From Prevotella sp. CAG:1031 (GTDB lineage: Bacteria > Bacteroidota > Bacteroidia > Bacteroidales > Muribaculaceae): a DNA stretch of 29,601 nucleotides. A program made the position numbers and the translations under genes. Below, piece by piece: positions 8,256-16,129 of this stretch; positions within the stretch are counted from its first letter, which is position 1; every line of letters starts with the position of its first letter. The stretch spans positions 27,969-57,569 of the forward strand of contig HF985608.1 in NCBI GenBank assembly GCA_000431215.1, in the 5' to 3' direction. The notes beneath the pieces were generated by a model. The model saw only the letters and a list, made by a program, of their open reading frames with translations. It was not told where the DNA came from and searched no databases.

Positions 8256-8287
8256 TTTGCCACAGCGGGCGTCATTGCTTATCTTTG
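8256..8287 (+). promoter_or_regulatory. lptD promoter, Bacteroidetes type
   Basis: TTTG at 8256-8259 and TATCTTTG at 8280-8287 with exactly 20 bases between: a full match to the Bacteroidetes -33/-7 pattern. The -33 box begins 3 bases after the miaB stop. Transcription should start near 8294, leaving a leader of about 28 bases. Confidence 0.8.
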
Positions 8288-8321
8288 CAGAGTTTTTCTA
8301 ACGACCTACAAACTCATCAGA

Positions 8322-11174
8322 TTGAGGAGTTCTCAATATATCATCATTATTGCGCTGATTATAACTGCTTTCTCTGTCTTCGGAAACAGTCCTTTAAGCA
8401 GCAGTGCTCCTGCGCCGGCCGCGACAATCGCCAAGACCGATTCGCTGCTCGCGCGCTATTCTGATGTAGCCGACAGTTCGGCGCTGACAGAAATTCTCTC
8501 GCGCAAAGCCTTATCCGACACTCTGACTAACGATTCGACGGCCGGCGATTCGGTGGCCGCTGACACCGTCGCCCTGCGCCGACACCGGCGCACGCGCCTG
8601 AGCCGGCGCCGCATCGAGGCTGAGCCTCCGTCGGGGAAGCGCATCAACCGCTCGAAAGTCGACCTCGACAATCCGGTCGAATTCTCGGCCACAGACTCAA
8701 TGGTTCTCGTCGGGACAAATCAGGCGCGTATGTTCGGCCCGTCGGAGGTGACCTACGGCGACATAAACCTCAAAGCCAACGTCATCGAGATGGACACGCG
8801 CGACAATACCGTCTATGCCACCGGCGTTCAGGATTCGGTCGGAGAGGTTGCCGGCTCTCCCGTGTTCACCGATGGCGGAGAGAGCTATGAATCGTCGACA
8901 ATGCGATATAACTTCAAGACGGAAAAAGGCTTCATAACCAATGTCATAACGCAGCAGGGGGAAGGCTATCTCACAGGCGGTCGCACAAAGAAAATCGACA
9001 AGAACACCTTCTTTGTCGAAAATGGCCGCTACACGACCTGCGACGATCATGAATGCCCCCACTTCTATCTCCAGCTCACCCGCGCCAAAGTGCGCCCGGG
9101 CAAGGATGTTGTCAGCGGCCCCGCCTATATGGTTCTGGCCGGACTTCCGTTGCCGCTTGCCGTTCCGTTCGGCTATTTCCCTTTCAGCGACAAATATTCG
9201 TCGGGCATAATCTTCCCGACATTCGGCGAAGACTATCGCCGGGGCTTTTATATAAGCGACGGCGGATATTATCTGGCTCTGAGCGACCAGATGGATCTCG
9301 CTCTTACGGGAGAGGTCTATACCAAAGGGTCGTGGGGTCTGCAGGCGCGTTCGAACTATGTCAGGCGCTATAAGTTCAGCGGTTCGTTCGATATAAGCTA
9401 TCTCAAGACGGTTCTCGGCGACAAGGGAATGGCCGATTATTCCAAGCAGACCAACTTTCAGGTTCTCTGGAACCACACTCAGGACCCCAAGGCGAATCCC
9501 AACCTGAATTTCTCGGCGAGCGTCAACTACACCACGAGCGGATATTCGCGCAACGATCTCAACAGCTACTATTCGAGCGCTTTCACCGAAAATACGAAAT
9601 CGAGCTCGATAAACCTGACCTACCGCCTGCCCGGAACCAAATGGTCGTTCTCGGCCAACGCGTCGATTGCCCAGCGCAGTCAGGACTCGACTCTGTCGGT
9701 TTCTTTCCCAAACATAACCGTATCGCTGGGTCAGGTCGCTCCGTTCAAGCGCAAACATGCCGTAGGCGCCGAGCGATGGTATGAGAAAATCAAGCTGAGC
9801 TATCAGGGCGTTTTCAACAACTCCCTGACAGCGACCCAGAACCAGTTTTTCAAGAAAAGCCTGATCAAGGACTGGCGCAACGGAATGAAGCACACGGTGC
9901 CGATCTCGGCCACGTTCGCCCTGCTGAACTATATCAACGTAACGCCGGCGGTGACGCTCAACGACAGGATGTATACGTCGAAAGTGCGCCGCCAGTGGGA
10001 TCCGAACCTGTCGGCCGAGGTGTGCGACACAACCTACAGCTTCTATAACGTATGGGATTTCAACGCATCGCTGTCGCTCGACACCAAGATCTACGGTTTC
10101 TATAAGCCACTGAAGATTTTCGGCGATAAAGTGAAGATGATCCGCCATGTCATAACGCCGACGATAACTTTCAGCGGTGCGCCCGACTTCGGATCGTCGT
10201 TTTTCGGCTATTACGGCCACTACGACCGCCCGATGGCCGACGGAACCGTGCAGCGGCAGACCTATTCATATTTCCCGAATGCTCTCTTCGGAACCCCCTC
10301 GCAGGGAAAGTCGGGAACCCTCAGCGTTTCTCTGGCCAACAATCTCGAGATGAAGGTCAAGAGCGACAACGACTCGACGGGCGAGAAACGAATTTCACTT
10401 ATCGAGAATTTCACAATCGGCCAGAGCTACAATTTTGCTGCCGACTCGCTGAACTGGAGCAATATCAACACGTCGATAATGCTCCGCCTAGCGAAGAACT
10501 TCAATCTCAATCTGGCGGCGACATGGGACGTCTACACCTATCAGCTCAATTCGGCCGGCAATCCCGTGCGCGTCAATATCCCGCGCTGGAAAGCAGGTAA
10601 AGGGTGGGGGCGTCTGTCGAGCACAGGCACGTCGTTCAGCTATACATTCAACAACGACACGTTCAAGCGAAAGAAGAACAACGACAAGAAGACCGATGCT
10701 GCAGAGCAGTTCGCTGAAGACACGTCGGATTTCGATACCGCGACGCCGAACAACAGCGACAGTGACGACGGCAGCGGTCAGATGGCGTTCCGGCGCGACG
10801 GCTACATGAAATGGGAGGTGCCGTGGAGCCTGACGCTGAACTACAGCGTCAACTACGGCTACGGAGCCTTCGACTACGATAAACTGGAGTATAAAGGCAA
10901 AATAACGCAGAACCTGTCGCTGTCGGGAAGCATCCGTCCCACGTCGAACTGGAATTTCAGTTTCTCGGCGTCGTATAATTTCGACACCCACAAGCTTGCC
11001 TATATGAACTGCAACATCTCGCGCGATCTTCACTGTTTTATAATGAGCGCGAGCTTCGTGCCCGTAGGCCCCTATAAAAGCTATTCGTTCAATATCGCCG
11101 TCAAGTCGTCGCTGCTAAGCGATCTGAAATACGACAAGCGCTCGTCGATCTCCAACGGCGTTACCTGGTATTGA
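8322..11174 (+). CDS. lptD: LptD-like LPS-assembly outer-membrane protein
   Basis: The outer-membrane component that inserts lipopolysaccharide into the outer leaflet. It is 950 residues if it starts at the TTG at 8322. No ATG or GTG gives a better start: the codons after the TTG encode a signal sequence (RSSQYIIIIALIITAFSVFG) and the promoter lies just upstream. Residues about 30-120 are a low-complexity Ser/Asp/Arg stretch. An OstA/LptA-like periplasmic domain spans about 125-330 (DINLKANVIEMDTRDNTVYATG, FKTEKGFITNV, FYLQLTRAKVRPGKDVVSGP). A long beta-barrel follows, with alternating aromatic strands and many Asn/Tyr-rich turns, ending in an aromatic residue (VTWY). A charged insert at about 783-825 (KRKKNNDKK then an Asp/Ser-rich run) probably forms a loop. 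It ends directly against the convergent DUF4491 gene with no gap. Confidence 0.9.
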   Translation: MRSSQYIIIIALIITAFSVFGNSPLSSSAPAPAATIAKTDSLLARYSDVADSSALTEILSRKALSDTLTNDSTAGDSVAADTVALRRHRRTRLSRRRIEAEPPSGKRINRSKVDLDNPVEFSATDSMVLVGTNQARMFGPSEVTYGDINLKANVIEMDTRDNTVYATGVQDSVGEVAGSPVFTDGGESYESSTMRYNFKTEKGFITNVITQQGEGYLTGGRTKKIDKNTFFVENGRYTTCDDHECPHFYLQLTRAKVRPGKDVVSGPAYMVLAGLPLPLAVPFGYFPFSDKYSSGIIFPTFGEDYRRGFYISDGGYYLALSDQMDLALTGEVYTKGSWGLQARSNYVRRYKFSGSFDISYLKTVLGDKGMADYSKQTNFQVLWNHTQDPKANPNLNFSASVNYTTSGYSRNDLNSYYSSAFTENTKSSSINLTYRLPGTKWSFSANASIAQRSQDSTLSVSFPNITVSLGQVAPFKRKHAVGAERWYEKIKLSYQGVFNNSLTATQNQFFKKSLIKDWRNGMKHTVPISATFALLNYINVTPAVTLNDRMYTSKVRRQWDPNLSAEVCDTTYSFYNVWDFNASLSLDTKIYGFYKPLKIFGDKVKMIRHVITPTITFSGAPDFGSSFFGYYGHYDRPMADGTVQRQTYSYFPNALFGTPSQGKSGTLSVSLANNLEMKVKSDNDSTGEKRISLIENFTIGQSYNFAADSLNWSNINTSIMLRLAKNFNLNLAATWDVYTYQLNSAGNPVRVNIPRWKAGKGWGRLSSTGTSFSYTFNNDTFKRKKNNDKKTDAAEQFAEDTSDFDTATPNNSDSDDGSGQMAFRRDGYMKWEVPWSLTLNYSVNYGYGAFDYDKLEYKGKITQNLSLSGSIRPTSNWNFSFSASYNFDTHKLAYMNCNISRDLHCFIMSASFVPVGPYKSYSFNIAVKSSLLSDLKYDKRSSISNGVTWY

Positions 11175-11486
11175 TTATTTTCCCTGTCGTTTCGGATTGG
11201 CGGGAAACCATCCTTTCGCAACGCGCCCGACCTGTTCGTCGACCTCTTTTATCGACCAGAAGCATGAGCAGGCGATCACACCCAGAACCGTAGCTCCGAA
11301 AACGTCGCTGACACATAGCGTTGCCACAGTGGCGATGACTCCCGCGATAAGAAAAGCCCATCTGATTTTTCTTCCGAAATAATATTCTCCCTTGATGACC
11401 AGAGGGTGGAAGAGTCCTATTATGAGAAATGTTATTATGCCTATGGCGAGTCCGAGAAGATTGTGTGATGCAAGAAATTGAGTCAT
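11175..11486 (-). CDS. DUF4491 family membrane protein
   Basis: A 103-residue inner-membrane protein. The sequence GLAIGIITFLIIGLFHPLVIKGEYYFGRKIRWAFLIAG and the ending SCFWSIKEVDEQVGRVAKGWFPANP are characteristic of DUF4491, a small family common in Bacteroidales and Clostridia. About three membrane segments are visible (9-30, 43-60, 65-80). Function unknown. It follows the OmpA-type gene on the same strand after a hairpin. Its stop (TTA on the plus strand at 11175-11177) abuts the lptD stop. Confidence 0.88.
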   Translation of the reverse strand: MTQFLASHNLLGLAIGIITFLIIGLFHPLVIKGEYYFGRKIRWAFLIAGVIATVATLCVSDVFGATVLGVIACSCFWSIKEVDEQVGRVAKGWFPANPKRQGK

Positions 11487-11504
11487 GATTTTGATTGAAA
11501 TAGC

Positions 11505-11536
11505 GCCCCCGGCGTGGTTTTCGCCGCGTCGGGGGC
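11505..11536 (-). terminator. hairpin between the OmpA-type gene and DUF4491
   Basis: A GC-rich stem of 10 positions (11505-11514 with 11527-11536) with one A-C mismatch in the minus-strand RNA. The tail is GCTATTTCAATC, a weak U-run. It probably ends or attenuates the OmpA-type transcript before DUF4491. Confidence 0.5.
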
Positions 11537-11560
11537 TTAGAAGATACTGGTTTCAGATTG

Positions 11561-12265
11561 TCAGCTGTTCTGCTGGGCCTGAGCTTCGGCCTGCTTGACC
11601 ATCTGCTCGTTGGCAGTGATGTAGATTTCCACACGCCGGTTCTGGGCACGTCCGGCGTCGGTGTCATTGCTGGCTACATAGTCCTGCATGGGCAGCCCTT
11701 TGGCCGTCAGTCGCGACGATGCGACTCCGCTGTTCATCAGATAGGTCTTGACAGCATCGGCGCGTCCGTTGGCAACTTTAGTGTTGGCCTCGAGCGAGCC
11801 GACATTGTCGGTAAAGCCTTCGATAGTAACATCGGTGTCGGGATTGTTTATCAGCGAAGAGGCGAACTCCGAGAGCTCCTGTTTTGAGGTCTGGTTGAGA
11901 GTCGTGCCGTTGAAGGGGAAGAGGATGGCGCTTGCGAAGGTCACTTTGATAGCCTTGAAGCCGTTGACGTCGGTGACTTCCTGAACCTGGGCCGAATTGC
12001 CGAGCTGCTCTTTCAGCTCCTGAGCCTGTTTGTCCATTTTGCGCCCGATAAGCGCGCCGGCTCCCGCGCCTACAGCAGCGCCTATTGCGGCGCCAATGCC
12101 GGCTCCTTTACCGCCGCCGATAAGGGCGCCTATGCCGGCTCCGACGCCGGCTCCGCCTCCGCCGCCGATAAGGGCGCCTTTGCCGGTGTTGTTCATTCCG
12201 CAACTCGAAGTCAGGAGGAATGCGGCGGCAAGCGCCGAGATTCCGAATGTCTGGATGCGTTTCAT
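11561..12265 (-). CDS. OmpA-family lipoprotein with glycine-zipper region
   Basis: A 234-residue cell-envelope protein. The ATG at 12265 (MKRIQTFGISALAAAFLL) starts a signal peptide with candidate lipobox Cys22 (LLTSSC), so it is probably lipid-anchored in the outer membrane. Residues 28-75 are a Gly/Ala-rich glycine-zipper stretch (GALIGGGGGAGVGAGIGALI and repeats of it), seen in proteins that pack against or span membranes. Residues about 110-225 are an OmpA C-terminal domain that binds peptidoglycan diaminopimelate: TIEGFTDNVGSLEAN carries the binding Asp, and the late AQNRRVEIYI carries the Arg. Architecture is like the YiaD/OmpA-like lipoproteins. A longer in-frame start at 12349 is rejected because it crosses the promoter box. 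Confidence 0.9.
   Translation of the reverse strand: MKRIQTFGISALAAAFLLTSSCGMNNTGKGALIGGGGGAGVGAGIGALIGGGKGAGIGAAIGAAVGAGAGALIGRKMDKQAQELKEQLGNSAQVQEVTDVNGFKAIKVTFASAILFPFNGTTLNQTSKQELSEFASSLINNPDTDVTIEGFTDNVGSLEANTKVANGRADAVKTYLMNSGVASSRLTAKGLPMQDYVASNDTDAGRAQNRRVEIYITANEQMVKQAEAQAQQNS
12111..12179. repeat. 48-base direct repeat inside the OmpA-type gene
   Basis: An identical 21-base segment (beginning CCGCCGCCGATAAGG) occurs at 12111-12131 and 12159-12179, offset by 48 bases or 16 codons. It encodes the repeated ALIGGG unit of the glycine-zipper region. Similar but diverged units lie at about 12080-12110, so the region probably grew by in-frame duplication. Confidence 0.8.
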
Positions 12266-12297
12266 CGTTGTCGTTTTTGTAGGGTTATTATTTGTTG

Positions 12298-12305
12298 CAA
12301 AGATA
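12298..12305 (-). promoter_or_regulatory. -7 box of the OmpA-type gene
   Basis: Minus-strand TATCTTTG matches TAnnTTTG, 32 bases before the chosen ATG at 12265. I see no TTTG at the expected -33 spacing. Confidence 0.55.
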
Positions 12306-12420
12306 CTAAGAAAATTTAATTTAATTGAGCTTCCGAGGCTTATGCCCACGTTTGTGCAAAAACTTTACAATAACAACAACGAAGAAGAGTTTTTTGACTC
12401 GTTATTCAAAAACTTTTAAC

Positions 12421-12428
12421 TATTTTTG
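12421..12428 (+). promoter_or_regulatory. candidate -7 box of the EamA transporter gene
   Basis: TATTTTTG fits TAnnTTTG, 29 bases before the ATG at 12458. A TTTG at 12393-12396 is 24 bases upstream, longer than the usual 19-21. Confidence 0.45.
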
Positions 12429-12457
12429 TGGCGGATAGAAAAACCTACTGACATACC

Positions 12458-13408
12458 ATGACACTGCACAATCTTCACGTCCCTACAATCAAGGACCGAA
12501 GCCTCCTGTTGGCTCACCTCGGTGCCCTTCTGGCCGTTCTGGCATGGGGTATCTCATTTGTCAATACCCGCGTTCTGCTCGACAACGGCCTCCATCCTGT
12601 AGAGATCTACGTCTACCGATTCTCACTGGCCTATGTGCTTCTGCTACTGTTCTGCCATAAGAAAGTATTCGGGAATTCATGGCGCGACGAGCTGCTGTTT
12701 ATGGTCTGCGGACTCTGTGCGGGATCGATCTATTTCATAGCTGAAAATGTGGCCCTTGAATATACGCTTACGACCAACGTATCGCTCATTACGACAACTT
12801 CGCCGCTTTTCACGGCAATGCTCATCGGAACAGTCTACAAGAGCGAGCGTCCGACATCGGGCATGATGATAGGCTCGGTAGTGGCTTTCCTCGGCGTGGC
12901 CTGCGTCATCTTCAACTCGAGCTTTGTCATCAAGATGAACCCCATAGGCGACTTCCTGTCGCTTGCCGCCGCTATCAGCTTCGCAATCTATTCGCTGGTT
13001 CTGCGCAACCTCAACGCCCACTATACCGTAGCATTCATCTCGCGCAAGACATTCTTCTACGGTGTCATCACCGCGCTTCCTTTCTTTGCTTTCGATCCGC
13101 CGACAACCCCGCTGTCGACACTGATGCGTCCGGCCGTGTGGGGCAATATCGTCTTCCTCAGCGTCTTCGCATCGCTGATAGGCTTTGTGGTATGGGCCCA
13201 TATCGTCAAGCGCATCGGCCCGATCAAAGCATCGAACTGGCTCTATATCCAGCCCATCATAACGCTGATCGCCTCAGCTATAATCCTCAGTGAGAAACTC
13301 ACAATTGTCGGCATCGTCGGTTGCTCGCTGATACTTTTCGGCGTATGGCTCAGCGACTACCTGGGACGCCGCAGTGTCAGCAAGTCGCGCGAGACCGACC
13401 GCGCCTGA
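12458..13408 (+). CDS. EamA/DMT-family transporter
   Basis: A 316-residue inner-membrane protein of the drug/metabolite transporter superfamily (EamA, RhaT-like). About ten hydrophobic segments form two EamA repeats: the first opens HLGALLAVLAWGISFVNTRVL (near 20-40), the second opens PIGDFLSLAAAISFAIYSLVL (near 166-188). Both repeats have the Trp/Ala-rich first helix of the family, and the second ends in GPIKASNWLYIQPIITLIAS. The substrate cannot be predicted. The last residues (SKSRETDRA) are a cytoplasmic tail. It stands alone between a candidate promoter and a strong terminator, so it is probably monocistronic. Confidence 0.92.
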   Translation: MTLHNLHVPTIKDRSLLLAHLGALLAVLAWGISFVNTRVLLDNGLHPVEIYVYRFSLAYVLLLLFCHKKVFGNSWRDELLFMVCGLCAGSIYFIAENVALEYTLTTNVSLITTTSPLFTAMLIGTVYKSERPTSGMMIGSVVAFLGVACVIFNSSFVIKMNPIGDFLSLAAAISFAIYSLVLRNLNAHYTVAFISRKTFFYGVITALPFFAFDPPTTPLSTLMRPAVWGNIVFLSVFASLIGFVVWAHIVKRIGPIKASNWLYIQPIITLIASAIILSEKLTIVGIVGCSLILFGVWLSDYLGRRSVSKSRETDRA

Positions 13409-13432
13409 CTGAACATAGTCTGAAGTTCTTAT

Positions 13433-13466
13433 ATCCCGCTTAGAGATTCCGAAGCGGGATTTTTTT
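13433..13466 (+). terminator. intrinsic terminator after the EamA gene
   Basis: A perfect 9-bp stem (ATCCCGCTT at 13433-13441 with AAGCGGGAT at 13452-13460) with a 10-base loop, followed by a run of seven T. It lies 24 bases after the stop. Confidence 0.9.
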
Positions 13467-13560
13467 GTCGGGAATATTTCATAAAAGATGTTAATGAATG
13501 GTGCTCGTGTGACGGTTTGTAATTATATTGCGGATATTACTAGTGTTTAATAGCGATTGT

Positions 13561-15393
13561 ATGAATAAATTTTTACTTTTTGGTGCTTCTTTTGCTCTTG
13601 TGACGATTCCGGCCTATGCTTCGGGCTTTAGTGAGGTAACCCGGTTGGTCTCTAAGTCAGATCTGAACAAGGAAGCTTTTGCAAAGAAATACAAAGCAGC
13701 TCCTCATCGTGTTGTTTCAAGAGTTTCCGGCGCAACGGTGACTTTGCCGTGGACAGAGAATTTCGATGATGAGTCGTCGTTCGACAACTTTACTGTTATC
13801 GATGCCAATGAAGATTTCGCAGGCTGGGAATATGTTGAAGGTAAAGCCGAATATTGCTGTCTGTTTGCTGAGTATGATGCTGATGACTGGCTGATTACTC
13901 CCGGATTCAATATGGTGGCAGGGAAAAAATATCAGATTTCGTTCCGCGCCAATACTTTCGATGTTGCGTCGCCTGAAGAATTCAGCGCCTGGCTCGGCAA
14001 TGCTCCCGAGGCCGATGCAATGACCATCTCTGTGGTCGGGAAAACGACCATAGCTCAGGACAATGCCGCCGACTATAGCGTCAAGGTTACTGTTCCCGCC
14101 GACGGTGTTTATTATTTCGGAATCCACTGCACGTCGCCAATGGAAGATGCATGGACACTCGATATCGATGACATCAGTATTAAGGAAGCCGCTGCAGAAT
14201 CGGCTCCGGCCGAGGTGGGCGATCTGACAATCGTGCCCGATCCGCTTGGAGAGCTCAAGGCTACGATTTCGTTCACGGCACCGACACTTGCAGCCGATGG
14301 TTCTGAGCTGTCGGCCCTGACAAAGATCGAGATTTATCGCGAAGACACGAGGCTCATCAAAACCTTCGATGCGCCTGCTCCCGGCGATAAGCTGACCTAT
14401 GTCGACGAGAGTCCGGCGAACGGCGACAATCATTACAGCGTCATTGCCTACAACGAGGTTGGCGCCGGAAGTCCCGCTCTTCTGGGCCTGTTCGTGGGCG
14501 AGGATATTCCGGGTGCGCCCCAGAATTTCAGTCAGAAGATAGTTGACGGGGATGTTGTCCTGACATGGGAGATGGATGAGCTCGGCTGGAACAGCCATTA
14601 TATCAACCATGATAAACTCACCTATAATCTGTGGGACAGCGCCGATGGCTTCACCCTCTCCGAAATCTCGAAAGGAATCAAGGCTGAAGATAACAGCTAT
14701 ACAATTGAAGACCGCGCGGAAGAGGGAAAACAGCGACAGATTATCTATTGTCTTCAGGCCGAGACGCGAACGGGAACAGGTTCGCGCGCGTTTTCCAATA
14801 CTTTGATTGTCGGCGAATCACTCAGGCTGCCTTATAACGAGACATTCGCCGATAAGAAAATGTCGTCGCGCTGGTTCCAGTCGGCTACTGACAGCAAGGA
14901 TGTCTCGGCGCTTGTAGAAGATGATCGCAACAACGATGGCGGTGCCATGTCGATTTCCGGTCATGAGAAAGGTTGTGAGATCTCGCTTTTCTCCAGCAAG
15001 ATCTGGATAAAGGATGAACCGAAACTCGTGTTGAGCTTCTGGTATAAATTGCCTGCTGACGGAGCGTTAAGTGCCGGTCTGATGAAAGATTTCGAGGTTG
15101 TGAAACTTAACGGTCTCGAACCTGCCGGCGACTGGAAGTTCGCATCTTTTGACCTCAGCGATCAGACTGGAATCGACTATGCTCAGGTAACATTCAGGTA
15201 TGTCGCAGGTTCTGAACCTTGCTATATCGACGATATCGAGCTTACGGCAACTCCCCTGAGCCTTGACACAACAGTTGAACACCCTACTGTCGTAGCCCGC
15301 TATAGTGTTGCCGGACAGTGTGTCGACGAAAACTATCGTGGAGTGGTAATCGAGCGCCGCAGCGACGGTACGGTCGCGAAGAGCATCAGATAA
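13561..15393 (+). CDS. secreted multidomain protein, choice-of-anchor J and FnIII-like
   Basis: A 610-residue exported protein. I take the ATG at 13561 (MNKFLLFGASFALVTIPAYASG) because it begins a clean signal peptide; a TTG 33 bases earlier is in frame but unlikely. Domains: a first choice-of-anchor-J/MAM-like jelly roll at about 60-210 (LPWTENFDDESSFDNFTVID, DDWLITPGFNMVAGKKYQISF, WTLDIDDISI); fibronectin-III-like domains at about 220-310 and 320-415; a second choice-of-anchor J at about 425-570 (LRLPYNETFADKK, CYIDDIELTA). The last 34 residues (RYSVAGQCVDENYRGVVIER and on) resemble a short type IX secretion sorting tail and match the tail of the protease at 24463. It is probably cell-surface or released, binding glycan or protein; the ligand is unknown. 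The gene is more AT-rich at its 5' end than its neighbours. Confidence 0.85.
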   Translation: MNKFLLFGASFALVTIPAYASGFSEVTRLVSKSDLNKEAFAKKYKAAPHRVVSRVSGATVTLPWTENFDDESSFDNFTVIDANEDFAGWEYVEGKAEYCCLFAEYDADDWLITPGFNMVAGKKYQISFRANTFDVASPEEFSAWLGNAPEADAMTISVVGKTTIAQDNAADYSVKVTVPADGVYYFGIHCTSPMEDAWTLDIDDISIKEAAAESAPAEVGDLTIVPDPLGELKATISFTAPTLAADGSELSALTKIEIYREDTRLIKTFDAPAPGDKLTYVDESPANGDNHYSVIAYNEVGAGSPALLGLFVGEDIPGAPQNFSQKIVDGDVVLTWEMDELGWNSHYINHDKLTYNLWDSADGFTLSEISKGIKAEDNSYTIEDRAEEGKQRQIIYCLQAETRTGTGSRAFSNTLIVGESLRLPYNETFADKKMSSRWFQSATDSKDVSALVEDDRNNDGGAMSISGHEKGCEISLFSSKIWIKDEPKLVLSFWYKLPADGALSAGLMKDFEVVKLNGLEPAGDWKFASFDLSDQTGIDYAQVTFRYVAGSEPCYIDDIELTATPLSLDTTVEHPTVVARYSVAGQCVDENYRGVVIERRSDGTVAKSIR

Positions 15394-15417
15394 GCTCCAT
15401 CCGTTACGGACATAAGA

Positions 15418-15452
15418 GAGGCCCGGCAGAGTTACGCCGGGCCTCGCTTATT
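15418..15452 (+). terminator. intrinsic terminator after the secreted multidomain gene
   Basis: A perfect 10-bp stem (GAGGCCCGGC at 15418-15427 with 15436-15445) and an 8-base loop, followed by GCTTATTG, a weak U-tail. It lies 24 bases after the stop. Confidence 0.75.
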
Positions 15453-15496
15453 GTATCGCATCTGAACCAACGGGTGTCAGCAATCGTTTTCATTAC

Positions 15497-16021
15497 ATGA
15501 AAAAGTATGTGATAGCCCTTGCGATTCTCGCGGTTGCCTCGGTATGCGGCCGCGCTCTGACCCTGAAAGAGGCATTTGCCGCTCTTTCTCAAGTTTCAAA
15601 CGTGTCAGTGGTCGATCAGTTGGCCTCCGGCTCTGTCGGTCTGTCTGCCGACAGTGTCGGTAACCTCGAGATAGCTGTCGCCGACAATCTCGATGCCGCC
15701 CGGATAAAAGCTACGGGCGACGCGGTCTATGCCGTTCTCGACAAGGTTCCGCTCGAATATATGATCAACGGCGCCAATAATAATCTGGTTGCCGCATTCC
15801 TCTATGCAACGCCCAATGCCGAAGGACGTTATGACTTCCTGGTCGTGTCGATGGACGGAGCCGGAGGCGACGTCGCCATTCTCTTCATGACAATTACCGA
15901 GGCCACCAAAACAATGTTTCAGAACGCCCCGCTGACAATGAAAGGCGATATGCTGACACTCATGCCCGTTGCCACCGGCGGCAGCCCCTCTTTCAACATA
16001 ATGCTCAACACCCCCGACTGA
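15497..16021 (+). CDS. small exported protein of unknown function
   Basis: A 174-residue protein with a signal peptide (MKKYVIALAILAVASVCGRA, cleavage near residue 20). The mature part begins LTLKEAFAALSQVSNVSVVD and has two repeated-looking beta/alpha units; VYAVLDKVPLEYMINGAN and LVVSMDGAGGDVAILFMTI suggest a small alpha/beta fold. It resembles small periplasmic proteins common in Bacteroidales (possibly the DUF6108 type), but I am not sure of the family. There is no lipobox and no sorting tail, so it is probably periplasmic. It follows a terminator and no clear promoter box is seen in the 45 bases between. Confidence 0.7.
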   Translation: MKKYVIALAILAVASVCGRALTLKEAFAALSQVSNVSVVDQLASGSVGLSADSVGNLEIAVADNLDAARIKATGDAVYAVLDKVPLEYMINGANNNLVAAFLYATPNAEGRYDFLVVSMDGAGGDVAILFMTITEATKTMFQNAPLTMKGDMLTLMPVATGGSPSFNIMLNTPD

Positions 16022-16052
16022 CCTTCGTGTGAAAAATGCGCATCAGGCGATT

Positions 16053-16097
16053 GCCCTGCGACCACGGGCGTGAACTCACGAGCTGAAGCTCGCTCAC
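16053..16097. repeat. cluster of short hairpins, possible REP-like element
   Basis: Three short inverted repeats lie side by side: GCCC/GGGC (16053-16056 with 16066-16069), GTGA/TCAC (16070-16073 with 16076-16079), and CGAGC-TGAA-GCTCG (16079-16092). A further TCAC follows at 16094-16097. They sit 33 bases beyond the 3' end of the RAYT-like gene, where REP-type palindromes often lie. There is no U-run, so this is not a normal terminator. Whether copies exist elsewhere cannot be told from one window. Confidence 0.4.
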
Positions 16098-16129
16098 ATG
16101 ACCATGCTTCCGTTTCGTTTCGCGGGTTG

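Noticed and set aside
8697..10220. Long open frame of 507 codons on the minus strand opposite lptD
   Set aside because: It lies wholly inside lptD and its translation is Arg/Val/Ile-rich without family motifs. High GC and biased codon use leave antisense frames open.
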